Source: Tanypteryx hageni
Lineage: Eukaryota > Arthropoda > Insecta > Odonata > Petaluridae
Direction: 5' to 3'
NCBI GenBank assembly: GCA_028673005.1
Contig: CM054112.1
Span: 187,314,564-187,378,563 of the forward strand
DNA: 64,000 nt
This document shows, piece by piece, positions 23,627-35,498 of the stretch. Each line of letters opens with the position of its first letter. Position 1 is the first letter of the stretch. The notes under the pieces were generated by a model that made no database searches, was not told the DNA's origin, and worked only from the letters and a program-made list of their open reading frames with translations. A program made the translations under genes and the position numbers.

Positions 23627-23900
23627 CAGAGGCGGATCCAGAGACTTCCTAAGGGGAGGGGGTGGGGGCGATCGCCCCCTTCTTGAATCCGCCTTTGCCG
23701 AAGACCCTATATTTTGAAAATTCCTACCCCATATCAGAATATTTCTTTCCTTTGCTATACAGACTTAATATGCGGTATAGAGACAAGGAATTTTGCGCGG
23801 AAAGAATTAAGTATGCATTCAGTAGAGAGCTATGGGGTCGTTCAAAACGGGGAGGGGGGAGGACGATCGCCCCAATTGCCTCCCCTTACCTCCGCCACTG
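23627..23900. mobile_element. hAT-like MITE (274 bp), 8-bp TSD with one mismatch
   Basis: The left end is CAGAGGCGGATCCA and the right end is CTCCGCCACTG, giving CAG(A/T)GGCGGA inverted ends. The flanks CTTACAAT (23619-23626) and CTTACAGT (23901-23908) match at 7 of 8. Both inner ends contain GGGGCGATCGCCCC-like blocks, so the element could fold back on itself. A 92-codon frame across it is compositional. Confidence 0.7.
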
Positions 23901-23939
23901 CTTACAGTGTAACCATTTTAAGATAACACGCGGGAGATA

Positions 23940-24960
23940 AATTAACGCTAGATGTACGCGTAGCTCCACTACAACAATTCACTTATTGATCTCCGTGCAG
24001 ACATCTTGCAGAAAGGTGAGACATTGCACAGGCGCCATAACAAATGGCGGTATTGTAACAGATTATTCAGGCCAAACACAGAGAGAGGAGAGGTATACAT
24101 TAGGAAAACGACACCCGATACCCGAACTATATGAAAATTCACACCAGACTGGCTTTCTGTCTTAGCGCTTTACCCAAGCCAAAGAGCCCAGGATCTTATA
24201 AGTGAAACTGCATCTTCTGAAAGAAATATGAGGCACTTGTTTGTGGAAAGCTTGTTTACACCCTTTGTAAACAAACCGTATATCGTGAGCACATGGCTGT
24301 TGGCTCTTTAATTAAAATTTTAAGACAATTTTCAACGATCCCCCTTAGATAATGGCTATGGCTGGTTTGAGGAAGAGTGCTATCGGTTTTTTTTATTTTG
24401 AGCCTTATGAAGAAACAAATGTTTCTATTGTTAGATTCATTGAAGGTGAGCGTCCATAGAGTGAAAAATCTTGAGTTGAATAAGTTGGATGAAAAGAAAC
24501 GGCTCATACGTCGTCTCAGGCGACAGAATGTCTGGGAACTGTTCTGACAGACTAGCAAATGAGTTCCTGTTATCGTTCGCTATGGCGCTATATAACGTCT
24601 TCGGCAGCAACGCCAACGAAAATATTAGTAACAAAATTTTCAAGACTTGCATCACTGGAGTAGGAGTTATGTGCGCAGGGGAAAGCGGGCACCTAGAAAT
24701 GCCTCAGCGGGCACCAAGTTTATAACCTCTGAATTTGCCCAGATAATTATTTGGCATAAAGTAATTTAATAATTATTTTAACAATTTAACTTTCTATATA
24801 TATAACCATTTTCTCAGAATCTCAATTTAGAAAATTAGAAGGCACCTCCTGCCGTCCATCGATTTTTCAAAAACATTTCTTCTGCATGGATTGCATACAC
24901 CCAAAATATTTCAGCCATATATCTTACCGTTTACTTGTTATTTTAATTTGATTGCACAGA
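23940..24960. other. Unassigned region between MITEs
   Basis: The minus-strand frame of 100 codons (24256-24558) and the plus-strand frame of 78 codons (24489-24725) overlap each other. Neither shows a domain I recognise. The region could be decayed transposon body, because mobile elements flank it on both sides, but no ends are visible. Confidence 0.35.
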
Positions 24961-24966
24961 TGGACC

Positions 24967-25100
24967 ACTGTTGCCAATCTGGCGAATTTGTAGCTAGATC
25001 TAGAGACTTTGTTCCCACTAGCTCATGACGTAAGCCCATACCGACTTCGTACAAGTCTATTGAATCAATTTAACATTCTAGCTAATCCTAGCGACTGACT
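24967..25100 (+). repeat. Dispersed repeat R2, copy 1
   Basis: This shares a diverged block with 35499-35635 in the same orientation: TT(G/T)CCAATCT(G/A)GCGAA, TTGTAG, TAGATCTAG, then a second AATTTAAC...CTAGC part. CTAGATCTAG-type words recur inside each copy. No ends are defined. Confidence 0.55.
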
Positions 25101-25366
25101 AAGAACGTGACCTATAACTTCCCTCATGTTCAATGAAGTTGGAAATATCTGATCAGAGGGATTTTTTTATGAAAAGGGCGATCAAAATTCTGTTTGCTGG
25201 TATCTATTCCCTCACTGACTCTTCCTCCAGAATATTTTGTAAGCAAACCACACCTCCAACTTGTGCGACGTACCGTTTGTTCCCACCCTTTTCATTATGA
25301 GCTCGAATCATTCGGGCTCTGTTTTATTAGCTCTCCTGCAGCTGATTTATGAATTCATTCTGCTTA

Positions 25367-25739
25367 AGGGCGCTCTACACTCTCGGTTTTTTCAACAGTT
25401 TTAACCGTACGGGTAAGTTTTTCCCCGTACACCGAGGTCGCCACCACACTTTCGGTTATCTTTCCAGGTTTACCCGTACGGTTAAGTCGGTACGTGTTTA
25501 ATGGAGGCTTTATGCAACACACCGCGAGTTCAGAAAACTGTACGGTTTTGGAACGAACACGTTCCACACTGGCAGACTTGCCCGTACACCGTGACTGGAC
25601 CGAGCAAAATCAAGCGGCGACAGATTTCGTTCGTTCCAGTCCATTCTTCCAGATTTCCCTTTCACACTTTCCGTTTTACCCGTACAGTTTTACCCGTACG
25701 GTTAAAACTATCGGGTACATCGAGAGTGTGGAGCGTCCT
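25367..25739. mobile_element. PIF/Harbinger-like MITE E1 (373 bp)
   Basis: The left end AGGGCGCTCTACACTCTCG pairs with the right end CGAGAGTGTGGAGCGTCCT, at 17 of 19 positions. TTA occurs on both sides (25364-25366 and 25740-25742). A 3-bp TWA target duplication is typical of PIF/Harbinger. The interior has several CCGTACGG-type words in both orientations, so much of the element could form a hairpin. It has no coding capacity. The right TTA is also the left TTA of the next element. Confidence 0.7.
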
Positions 25740-25742
25740 TTA

Positions 25743-25921
25743 AGGTGGCCATACACGCTACGGTTTACCTGGAGGTAAACCTGAACCCTCTGAGACTTGC
25801 CAGGAGGCTCGTTTTCCGGCCATCCCTTCCGGCCGAATTCCCCACACACACTCCGGCTTGCCGGGAGGTGTCCCTTCCTGGAAGCAAACCTTCCGGCAAA
25901 CCGTAGCGTGTATGGTCACCT
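25743..25921. mobile_element. PIF/Harbinger-like MITE E2 (179 bp)
   Basis: The left end AGGTGGCCATACACGCTACG and the right end CGTAGCGTGTATGGTCACCT differ at one of 20 positions. TTA flanks both sides (25740-25742 and 25922-25924). The ends share the spaced pattern AGG...TACAC.CT..CGGTTT with E1, so E1 and E2 look like related families. The near-identical ends suggest E2 is younger than E1. Confidence 0.75.
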
Positions 25922-25988
25922 TTAGGTTCTGTAGTTCCTTGTCTGTGTTTACATCTTAGTTTTTTTTTCTTCCTCCGATCTAATCCTT

Positions 25989-26157
25989 AGTCTTGGTAGA
26001 TGGGTGGTTACCGTGTCTAACTCCCAATACAAGAGTCGCGGATTCGAATCCTGCCGAGGGCATGGTCGTATGTGCTTGTCAAAAATCTATTATAACGCAT
26101 GTAATTGGGGAAACCTGTTTGCGTTGAAGAAACTAATAATAAAAAATAATAATAATC
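25989..26157 (+). mobile_element. tRNA-derived SINE, plus strand, with AAT-rich tail
   Basis: The tRNA-like head has an A-box-like TGGGTGGTTACCG (from 26001) and a B box GGATTCGAATCC (from 26040), spaced as in a tRNA. A roughly 80-base body unlike the 985-1196 SINE follows, then a tail of AATAAT repeats (about 26135-26157). A simple A/T-rich 3' tail is usual for SINEs. No target duplication was identified, so the limits are approximate. Confidence 0.65.
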
Positions 26158-26639
26158 AGTTCAGGAAGGCTTTTAGCTCCGGTGCGTTGGATGTCAATGA
26201 CGTATTATGTTTTCCAAAATCGACATAACCGAAAAAATACACGCTGAGGGGTTTAAGTTCCGGGGAAAAAGGCACGCTTAAGCGGTTAAAAAACAGCTCC
26301 AAAATCTTTTTCCATCTCGGTAATTACGTATTCCTCTGAAGTGGTAAATAACTTAGTGGAGTGTCAGAATAAGGCATTGGGGCATTTGGCGAGGAAAAAT
26401 AAGGAACCACTTTTGAGCACTAATGAAGTCCTTTCTTCTTGCTCACCTAATACCCAGTATGGGATGTCAATAAGGAAGAACACTTGAAGGAGGAGATGTG
26501 AGAAGTTATGAGACCTGAGCTCTCCACTCTTTGAGCTGGATTAGGAAGGGCGGATGGCCAGCCGCCGAGTTGGTGGTGATCGGCCACTCTCCCGCACTTT
26601 TATACACGCAACTCTTTTGAAAGACATTCAGTTCAGTTC

Positions 26640-26850
26640 CGCCAATCCTGTGTGCAGGGTAGATCTACGAAAGGTTTAGGTTTAGGGATTATTTTAAGTC
26701 TCTTAAATTGCTGCAAAGATACCATTCCTCCAAAAACCAAATGAATTTACTTGTTAAATTCTTATTTATTTTATCACTTATCACAAGTGGAGGACATGAG
26801 TCGATGCGACCGGAATTTGTGTCGCAGCCAGAAAAGGTTAAGAACCACTG
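26640..26850. mobile_element. Partial hAT-type element, right end only
   Basis: The terminus GGTTAAGAACCACTG (26836-26850) is the complement of CAGTGGTTCTTAACC, a common hAT-type end. I found no matching left end and no 8-bp duplication of the following CTTTACAT, so this looks like a 5'-truncated or solo end. The start coordinate is nominal. Confidence 0.45.
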
Positions 26851-27087
26851 CTTTACATGTATGTGGCAATACTGAGACGGACCGAAGGACAGACAAAGCA
26901 TATATATAAGCGAGCTTATAATCATTCCCGCGGATAAAACGGCGTTAAATCTCCCGGAATAACCAAACGCGATTTTTTCCCCAATAAGGGATGGGCCCGC
27001 GTTAACGCTCAGCGATATTGCCACGTCGAGAATCCCCAGGTTTCATATTTTAAGTTAAAATTTTTCTCCTTTCCCTTCCTCCATCCA

Positions 27088-27257
27088 TCTCTCTCTCTCT
27101 CTCTCTCTCGCGCCTACATCCATCTCTCTCTCTCGCCTACTCCATACTCCTCGTGCCCTCTTCTCTCTCTCCGCAGTACTCTCTCGAACTGCATTTCCGG
27201 GTGGACTGACTGTTTATCTTTTTATTCGTGTCGCGGCGAGAGAGAGAGAGAGAGAGG
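27088..27257. repeat. (CT)n and (GA)n microsatellites in a CT-rich segment
   Basis: (CT)n runs lie at 27088-27109 and 27122-27134, with further CT-rich sequence to 27185. A (GA)n run lies at 27238-27257, so the bias flips strand within about 60 bases. This opens a segment (27-29.5 kb) richer in G+C and CpG than its neighbours. Confidence 0.8.
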
Positions 27258-27699
27258 GAGTAAGAAAGGTGTTTGAACTGTCCTATCCCAACAAGAGGCC
27301 CTCTCCCGTTTTGCTCGTCGTGGAGGAGTATAGCAAATCTCTCATGAGCAGGAGGAAGAGTGAGAGGCGGGTTTGCGGAGACAGCAAACCTTGTCTTATG
27401 TCCTTTTTCTTTTTACTAACTCCTACTACTTACCTTTCCCCGCGTCCAAACACTCCCCTGTCCAATCCCTCACCCCCCAACCATTCTTTCATTGGGGAGA
27501 TCGACAACGGGATATCACGGACTCATCGTCACCTAGCTTATCTGCGTGTTTAGAATTCTTAGTCGGTCGCGGAGAGTAAAAGAGCCTCATACGGGGCACG
27601 ATCCAATTCCTTAATGCAGTAGGAGTATCATCTCTTATCGAGAAAAGGTTGGACGGATGGATGATTGAGAGGGAGAGAGTTTTAGGATCGCAAGGCCAT

Positions 27700-28300
27700 G
27701 ACGATTAAACGATGGAGTTTTTTTTTATAAGTTTGACGAGAGACAGGCAATTGAAGGTGATGTTAATTCATTTCTTGCGAAGTTCGGGTAGCTAATTTGT
27801 CAAGCTAATGAAAATTAAATACTTGTAGGAGTCTATGAATAAAATGTAAACTTGAATGCGTTTTGGTGCGCAATAAATTGCTGATTTCGAGAGAACTGGC
27901 GTTAAATAAATGTTTATGGCTATTTAGATTCTTGTCTCATATCGAACTTTTATCTACTATCGAAAATTTTCTTTATTTCGCCAGTGGTATTCTCGATTGC
28001 CTTCAAGTGACGACCAAAGATATTAATAATTAACCGGGTAATTATAGTCAAAAGTGATGAGTCAAATCATTATATAACTTATGACTTATTGGTTTCTTAC
28101 GAAACATAAAATCAACATTTAGGTAGGTTAAGTCCAGCAAGAAGTGACGTCAGTACAAAGTAAACAATAAACACTCACTCCATTGATTTGATTCATGTGT
28201 TGTTCTAAATTAACGTATCAGAGAGAAAAATCTTATTTTTTTATACAAAGACAAATCTTTCTTTGAATCGCGTAATATTCTCACGCTTGCGTACCAGATA
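27700..28300. other. Intergenic DNA without recognised features
   Basis: The sequence is AT-leaning with no repeats, element ends or frames of note. Confidence 0.4.
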
Positions 28301-29140
28301 AACCACTCTCCATTCCAAAGCGTGCGAGTCTTTGTCACGCCCTCCTGTGCGCGATCGTTTGCGATAGGTCAGTAATTCCTAAGAGTTTCGATTATCTGTC
28401 CAGCCGAACTGACTACTTGACGCGAACAAACAAAAACCGGTCGCCAATCGGTAACGGCCGAACCACGTGTGTGCGCGCACACCTATCTTCTCGAGAAATC
28501 GTGAATGTGATGTTTTTATCGAGCTCTTTCCTCGAGCAATTAAAAAATATATATACGCCATTCCGAAGCGTGCGTGGGCGGCGGCCAATAAAAGCCTCGA
28601 TTTCTTTCGTCATTTTTTTCTGTTATCGAAGGGTCGGATGGTATGTTCGGAATGCGGTGGGAGTCCTCTACCGCAATATTGCCCGGTGGAGGAGAAAGAG
28701 GGAGTGCGGAGAGGGGATAGGAATAAGTAATAAAACGGAGGTTGGAGGGATAAGTGCGATAAAAGAGTACGGAATTAACAGGAGCAGCTATCGCTCTCGG
28801 CAACAGAAACAGAATAAAGAGGAAAGGAAGAAAAAGAACGAGACGAAGATCGAAGGAACGCCCACGAGCGGTCTTTTCTTTTATCGAGGCGCACAAACCA
28901 GCCTCACACTCCCGAGTATTGAAATGGTTGAGACCGCCGGTGCCGACTGACTCAGTCGGTCCCCCCCTTTAACCGACCCGTGGCCTGCTCCCCGATTCCC
29001 GTCCCTCCCTCTCAGCCCACCGAGTGCGAACCCACGCCGTCTTTTACTTCCGCAAATGGAACGGAGAGGGGAAAAAGAGAAAAGGGGAGGAAAGCGAGCG
29101 AGGAGGGAGTAGGAGAGAGATAGGGATGGAAATATCTTAT
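28300..29140. other. G+C- and CpG-richer segment, possible regulatory DNA
   Basis: Compared with flanking DNA this part has more CpG, a GTGTGTGCGCGCACAC palindrome-like stretch (28470-28484), a CCAAT word next to AATAAAAG (28574-28590), and purine-biased sequence at 28685-28860 and 29055-29130. A promoter-like role is conceivable, but no downstream gene is visible. The 177-codon plus-strand frame at 28417-28950 has no recognised domain. Confidence 0.3.
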
Positions 29141-29214
29141 CACTCTTGTCTTCGGTCAGGTGCGACTGGAGTTGAGAGCCCTTAATGAGGTTGATGCCGC
29201 AATTCATGCGTGCT

Positions 29215-29440
29215 ACCGCTTCTCTCCTCTTTCGCTCTCTCTCCCTTTCATCTTCTCCCCCGTTTTTAACCTCCTTCGAAATTTATCTATCCTGTCTTTC
29301 TGTAAATTCGCAATCTCTTTCATTTCTCTTCTCTCTCTCTCCTTTCTATCTCATTCTCTTTCATTACCCCCACCTCTCTCCCTCCTCTCGCATCCTTCCT
29401 TAATCGAGTCTCCTATTTTAATCCCATATTACTTTTTTTG
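29215..29440. repeat. Pyrimidine-biased tract
   Basis: The plus strand is dominated by CT words for about 225 bases. The overlapping frames of 121 and 72 codons are Ser/Leu/Phe-rich and compositional. Confidence 0.7.
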
Positions 29441-29899
29441 TTTTCTGCAGTTTTCTCTCGTGCTGTACTTTTCATTTCGTTCGCTCTTTGAGGGTTGTGG
29501 CTTGGTGACGTCTCTCATGACGTAGTGACTCGAGCACTTCCGCCATCGTTACGGTCAATTACCCGGTCTATTTCTTCGCTTTACCTCTCCTTCCATATGT
29601 ATATAGATATGTATATTTGTATGTACCACTATACACACACATATGTATAATTGGTTAGACCTCCCATATGCCTGTTTTTTATTATTCTTTCTTTTACTTC
29701 CCTCCTTCCCTTCTGTTTCTTTATATATTTCCCCTCCCCGAGCTATTCATAGCTTTTCCGTAGCGCATTTAACAGTTCGCGTTCCTCTTCCTCCTCGCCT
29801 TTCGATTGTTTTTTTATTGCTCTCGACTGGAAGCGTTCGTGAGGACGGTCATGCATCCTTCCAGCGTTGGCCGCGCCTTCCTCTTTAACTCACAATATG

Positions 29900-32800
29900 G
29901 ATCGTTTCTAACTTTACTCTTCTTCAGCTACTTTTAATTCTTGTTTACATACTGCGACTTCAGCAGAATATTTCGCCACCCTTTCTTTTTGAAACAATAA
30001 AAGAAAAACTCATTTGGTTTGTTTTCCGATCTTCTGACGGCAACGGAGATCACAATTGAAAACTTTCAAACGTAAAAGCAAGGTTTATATCAACAAAAGA
30101 CATTTAAAAAATTAAATTGAAATAAGCCTCGGTGAAACTTGGATCTTTCAAAAATATTTATCGATCGGTTTAAGAAAATACAAAGACCAGAAGCTACGTA
30201 ATTCTAATGGGCAAATTTTATATGGTCTAAATACAAACATTTCTTCTAACTCCACACATTTCCTTGCCAAAAAATGGGAAAAAGCAAGATACTGCGTAAA
30301 TACTCGCACCGCAATAAAACACAGACAGTAACTGGCATCATGCATAAGCAGTTTCATTTTTTTTGGTTTACGTTCATACATGTGTTATCGACACATTTGT
30401 GCTATAAATATGCTATAAAACTATAATTTAACTTTTATTAAGCGTTAACCGGAATAATTTTATAATATTTTACAGAAAAAGGTTTTTTAATTGATTTTTA
30501 TTTCATGCTTCTGTGATTGGTTGGAATGGCAATCCGTGCATCAACTGGTAGGATCATCGTGATTTTTTTTACAAATAAATAATAGTCGATTCGAAAGACG
30601 ATTAGCAATTCTAGGTACACTTATCTCGAAAGTAAACAATTATCCAAAGTGTTTGATTCGAAGCAAACAGGAAGTGTTTCCCTCTGTTAATATAAGTCTC
30701 GAGTGATTCACTGTTGATACAGAGGTGCAGCTAATGCAGTGGAAAGAGTCGTTAGAAGATAGAAAACCAGAGTTTAATGATCCAATATGACCCAGTAAAG
30801 AATTTTTTTTATCTTTATGAAGATAATCAAACAATTCCTTAGGTGATGATTCATTTTCTTAAAATGTTTGAAATGCGTTACGCATGCTTGAAAATGTTTT
30901 TCTTATTTCAGAAGCACCGACCCGAATTATTTATATTATTTACAGCCAGTAATAAAATAATTTAGGCGCTTTCTGTTTATATAAAATGGACCAACTCGCT
31001 TGTTACTTTCATCGCAATGGGGCTCTTCGGGTAAGATAAACATGATATACAAAAGTAAATTAAGAAATATTTTTATTTTTATTAATATTTGATTAGACTA
31101 TAAATAAAATTAATGCATATCTTAAGTTCTAATCGAATACTTTCTTATGTGTTGTTATAAAAAAATGTTATAAAAAAATCCCCATCAATTAATTTCCGAA
31201 TACAAATTTCAAAGCTAGAAAATTACGTCGAATTAATTTTATTTCTAAGTTGTAGCAAGAATCCTCTTTGTATTCAGTAGTTCCTTCCCCGCGATTCTCT
31301 TCTTATCATCCGATCTTATACACTAAATATATGCTTTGGGTTGTCGAAAACAAGATCAGAGAAACCTAGAACTAACATACGGGCGTACAGGAAAAAAACC
31401 TAACCCCGACTCGTATTCGGGTCGAATTCTGAAACTCGTTAATCATCCGAAAAGTCCTTCAAAAGAGTGTTTAAATATGGCGTCACGGTTTATAAGAAAA
31501 AATCACCGGAATCAAATAGATTTAGAGATTTTTTTCGTGATATTTTAAGGAACATTCTTCCTTGTTCACTCGAGCGCTTTCATCAAAGAAAAAAATACAG
31601 TTTATTTATTATGGAAATTACTGATGCGGCCAGCAAAGAGCAAGCACACACAAATTGAATATATGCCGTTTGAATATTTCGGCAGTGGTCGAATCTGACC
31701 TTCTCTCGAAAAGCGTGTTTTGGAAATTCACCCCTGGGGAAATGCGCAAGAGAAATGTTCGACGGCAGAGAGGAAAAACAAGAGGGCGTCGGAACTCCGT
31801 AATGTATTTGGAGAAAGTTTTGCCTAGGGGATTTTGCGATCGTGACCGATTCGCTGGACGGCAGGGCTTTGGGGGAAAGTACAGATTCGATTGAGGATTT
31901 CTTCGTAACTCGATGATGAGGTATGTGATGAGAGGAGACATAATGTCTTTTAATGGAGAGGGATTTTAATGGATGATAGGAAGGAATTTGGAATCGAAAA
32001 CGTTGTTACAGCGAAGATTGGTCACATTTGGTAATTGAGGGAAGGCAGGAAGACAGACTGGACGGCGAAAGTTATTGGTCAATTACAATGGTATTGCCGT
32101 AAAATGCCATATAAATGAACTCCGAAGATATACCGGATATTTCTCCTTCGATACGTGGCTAAGTTTCCGTTCCACGATCAGAAGTTGTTGCCCTCTGGAT
32201 AAAATGGGATAAAACCGATTTGCGGCGCGTAACTTTTGTTATTTATTGGCGTGGTTATTTTTCTCGTGGAATTTGTCTCAAGATAATAGTATATGGTACC
32301 AGATATCAAAATTACAATGTTGGTTCCTCTGATTGCTGACGATTGTTTAGTAATTTTATATGCTTTGACATAATTTTTCGATTTAATCCAAAGTTCACTT
32401 GAAAGTTGACCCAATTTATGTTCCTTGAGATATGCACGATGAAATGAGAAACACCGCGAAATAGTTCTGTGACAATCTCAAGTCGACTCGTTCATTATTT
32501 TACCTGTTTATTTTTCATCGCACTCGCGATTATTTTTATGACGGTTCTTACGCCATTTATTATGGTGATTACTTCACTTTTTTACCGCTGACTGGCGGGA
32601 ACTTTAAGAAAATGGTGTACATTCGCCTTAAATATGCTCCTCTATCCGAATTACTCGCTTAAAGATTAACAGTATCATTCATCTTCCTGACAAAAACCCA
32701 CACAAAGCAGCCCGTTCTTTGCTAGCGGAAACAGCAGGGGGAAGGAGCCATGACAAATGGAATTCCATAAGAGACAACATGTTGAGTTCTCCGGTGGCCC

Positions 32801-33140
32801 ATTCGTTCACCTCCGCCGTATGCTCGAGCCCTTTGGCGGGGAATTCCGTCGGAGACCAAGCAAAACCACGAGCGCGTGTCTTTCTCGTTCCTTGCTCACG
32901 GATCCAAACTCATAGAGGATGAGGGCGTTTGGAGGGGTCACGAGCATGGCGAGAGGGGATAAAGAGAGATTAAGGCGAGCGATTAGGGCAAGCATGTCAA
33001 ACGGGCGGCTCATTCTTTGCCGCAGAGGAGCCCGAATACGAATATTTGTCTCAACTTATTATTTCGAGATTTTATTTAAATACTTTATTTGTGTGAAAAG
33101 GGGAGACTTTTTTCTTGGTTATTATATACATAATATCCTT
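29900..33140. other. Mixed and AT-rich intergenic DNA
   Basis: Only short unrecognised frames occur, such as 107 codons at 31618-31941 on the minus strand and the overlapping 79 codons on the plus strand. I saw no element ends, arrays or RNA genes. Confidence 0.4.
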
Positions 33141-33146
33141 ATTCTA

Positions 33147-33202
33147 TCCGTCCGTCCGTCCGTTGGTCTGTTGGTCCGTTGGCCTGTTCGTCCGTCTGCC
33201 GG
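33147..33202 (+). repeat. TCCG/TCTG-rich simple repeat
   Basis: Four TCCG units are followed by a decaying series of GTTGGTC, GTCCG and GTCTG words. It resembles the GTCCGTC blocks of the AGGCG-ended family, but no AGGCG end or body match was found nearby, so membership is not claimed. A 139-codon frame runs through it. Confidence 0.6.
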
Positions 33203-33813
33203 AACGCTCTATACAAATCCTCATAAGAGAACACTTAAAAGTCCCTTTTTCACTTGCAGACTTTTTTTCATTCGCAAAATTAAATTAGAAGTAATTGACC
33301 TACTGTCTTTGGACAGGGACCATTTTAAAGAAAAATAAACAGATTCTTATCGTCGACTTTTGCCATCGGTTCGAAATCGCTCAAGTTATACTTTTAAATA
33401 ACATTTATTGGAAAAATTTAAGCCTTTTAACGATATGTTGCCTTGCTTACCGTGTCATTGATAAACCTCGAGATTGTATTGTCGCCATTATGCTATATGC
33501 GTAAAAGCGGGCTTGAATGCTTTAGTACCAGAGAGGAGGCGCCCGAATAAGTATTTTATAATTAAAATCGTGTTTTTCATTCATTTCTTTTCAGTTAATT
33601 TCACATTGATATTTCTGGTAATTCACTATTTTTATAGATAATTTATAGTTTTTTTGCAGTGCATCTTATAATTTACCGGAGTTATAAATTCGCATCGCAT
33701 ATATGCAGACCTTTTTCGTTTAAAATTTAAAATATTTCAAGGATGAGGTTTTTGACTTATTTATGCGAAGAGAAATATTCAAATCTCATTCGTAAATCTC
33801 CAAAAATTACGTT

Positions 33814-34360
33814 TTAATACGATTTTTTCACGTTTTCACGCATTTTATTTATATTGTGCCACTGTTGTCCCATTTTTTATATTCTATTCTTGACCTCATA
33901 ATAAATGCACTAATTTAGTGCTTTAACTTATTTACTGAATCTATTAAGTAATTAGAGGGGGGGGGGGAGGAAAAAAGAATTGGAATGAGCAGAAATTGAG
34001 AAAGAGGAAGAGGTCGTAGCATTTGTATAGGATTAAAAGGAGGTTCAGTACAAAAATAACAATAATAAATGATAATTGATTAATACGATTTTTTCACGTT
34101 TTCTCGCATTTTATTTATATTGGGCCAATTATTGAATTCTATTCTTCGTCTCATAATGAAAGCACCAATTTAGTGCTTAACACGGATTAGGCTTTTTTAC
34201 GTGGGTATAACTTATTTACTGAATCTATTAAGCAATTAGAGGGAGAAAGGAAAAGAGAATGGGAATGAACAGAAATGGAGAAAGAGGAAGAGGACATAGC
34301 ATTTGTATGAGATTAAAAGGAGCTGCAGTACAAAAATAACAATAATAAATGATAATTTAT
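33814..34360 (+). repeat. Tandem duplication, two copies, period 266 bp
   Basis: Copy 1 (33814-34079) and copy 2 (34080-34360) both begin TTAATACGATTTTTTCACG and both end in a block containing CAATAATAAATGATAAT. They share nearly all of their length. Copy 1 carries an 11-G run (33957-33967) where copy 2 has GGGAGAAAGG. Copy 2 carries an extra stretch of about 30 bases after AGTGCTTAA. Each copy is AT-rich with a purine-biased middle. Confidence 0.85.
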
Positions 34361-34379
34361 TATAAAAAAATTTATACTA

Positions 34380-35155
34380 TCGATTGCCAAATGGTGGGAA
34401 TTCATAAAACTAAATATAGGTAACGTAATTTTCAATGGATTTCTTTAAATGATAATGCTACAAATATTTCGGACCGAATTTCTAATAGGATTGAAATAAT
34501 AACTTTTTATGCCTTTTATTTAAATTTCTTTAAATAAAGCCAATTTTCAGGAAAAAACTCAAAAATACTGTATGTAGTTAAAAGAAAATTGCTATCTTAA
34601 AATATAGCTAAAACTCATTGCAGTTCATGTCAGTATTTAGTTCATAATAAGTTACTACACAATTTTCCTTTGATGGTAAATTGACCCTTCATTCACATTT
34701 TATCCTGTTTTTACGCGTTAATAAGAGTAAAATAATTCAATTATTAAGTTAAATTCTATACGTTTTAAATAGCTTATAATTTGCTCAAATATTTCAAGTA
34801 AATTTCTGCAAATTCTTTATGCATTATATATTATTATTTCAATTTTCCTCTTATTTTCAGGAAATGTTTGAATAATCATTTGGCCTCTCTGCTACTAACT
34901 TTTTAAACAATATAATTAAACCAAAGATAATTTTCGAAAACAGTGATTTGATTGTGTATGACAGCCAAACCAGATCATAGCATATCTTACTGATTTTTCA
35001 TATCGAAATCAAATATATTTGGAATACTTTTATAATAATTCCGTCATATTTGACGGGAAATTACGCTAGTTGATGTATAACACAACGCTTTTTTAATTAT
35101 TGTTTTTATTTGCAAAAAGAATGCTGTCTTCTAAAAAAAGTATATTTTTCCAACT
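34380..35155. other. AT-rich intergenic DNA
   Basis: This is very AT-rich sequence. I see no gene, repeat pair or element end. Confidence 0.45.
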
Positions 35156-35163
35156 CTTTAAAC
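35156..35163. repeat. 8-bp TSD (left), CTTTAAAC
   Basis: CTTTAAAC directly precedes the CAGCGGTG end and recurs exactly at 35462-35469. Confidence 0.85.
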
Positions 35164-35461
35164 CAGCGGTGCCCAAACTTTTCTAATGGCGGGCCACATC
35201 AATGGTTGCGAATCCCTTGGAAGTTGTCAATGGCCGGATTAGAGTTTAAATAGGAAATTTTCTATATATTCTGAGATGCCATTAAGTGAAAATCATGTCT
35301 AAATAAGGTTTTCATGGCTAACATTTCAATATTTAAAGTTTTATTATGAAAATTTTCAAAAAATGTATGAATTTGTGTGTTAAATTTTTCGAATTGATTT
35401 TTCGCCTTAGCTTCGCGGGCCGAACAAAAACCCTTCGCGGGCCGTAGTTTGGGCACCGCTG
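35164..35461. mobile_element. hAT-type MITE (298 bp), perfect 8-bp TSD
   Basis: The inverted ends CAGCGGTGCCCAAACT and AGTTTGGGCACCGCTG match exactly over 16 bases. CTTTAAAC flanks both sides. The inner ends carry GGCGGGCCACAT and TTCGCGGGCCGTA, shared with the 301-bp element at 18818, so the two belong to one subfamily. The exact ends suggest it is among the younger copies here. Confidence 0.92.
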
Positions 35462-35469
35462 CTTTAAAC
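35462..35469. repeat. 8-bp TSD (right), CTTTAAAC
   Basis: This is an exact copy of 35156-35163, directly after the CTG end. Confidence 0.85.
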
Positions 35470-35498
35470 AACTGAAATCTTAATGCGGTTGTTCCGAT

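Noticed and set aside
24180..24250. Peptide ASSERNMRHLF as a hAT transposase dimerisation remnant
   Set aside because: It is only a short resemblance to the conserved ASSER stretch of that domain. No flanking domain residues are recognisable in any frame.
25989..26065. Functional tRNA on the plus strand
   Set aside because: A and B boxes are present, but a cloverleaf with a paired acceptor stem cannot be drawn. A SINE body and AAT tail follow.
33147..33202. Fifth member of the AGGCG-ended family
   Set aside because: It shares only the TCCG-rich block. No inverted ends or body similarity were found around it.
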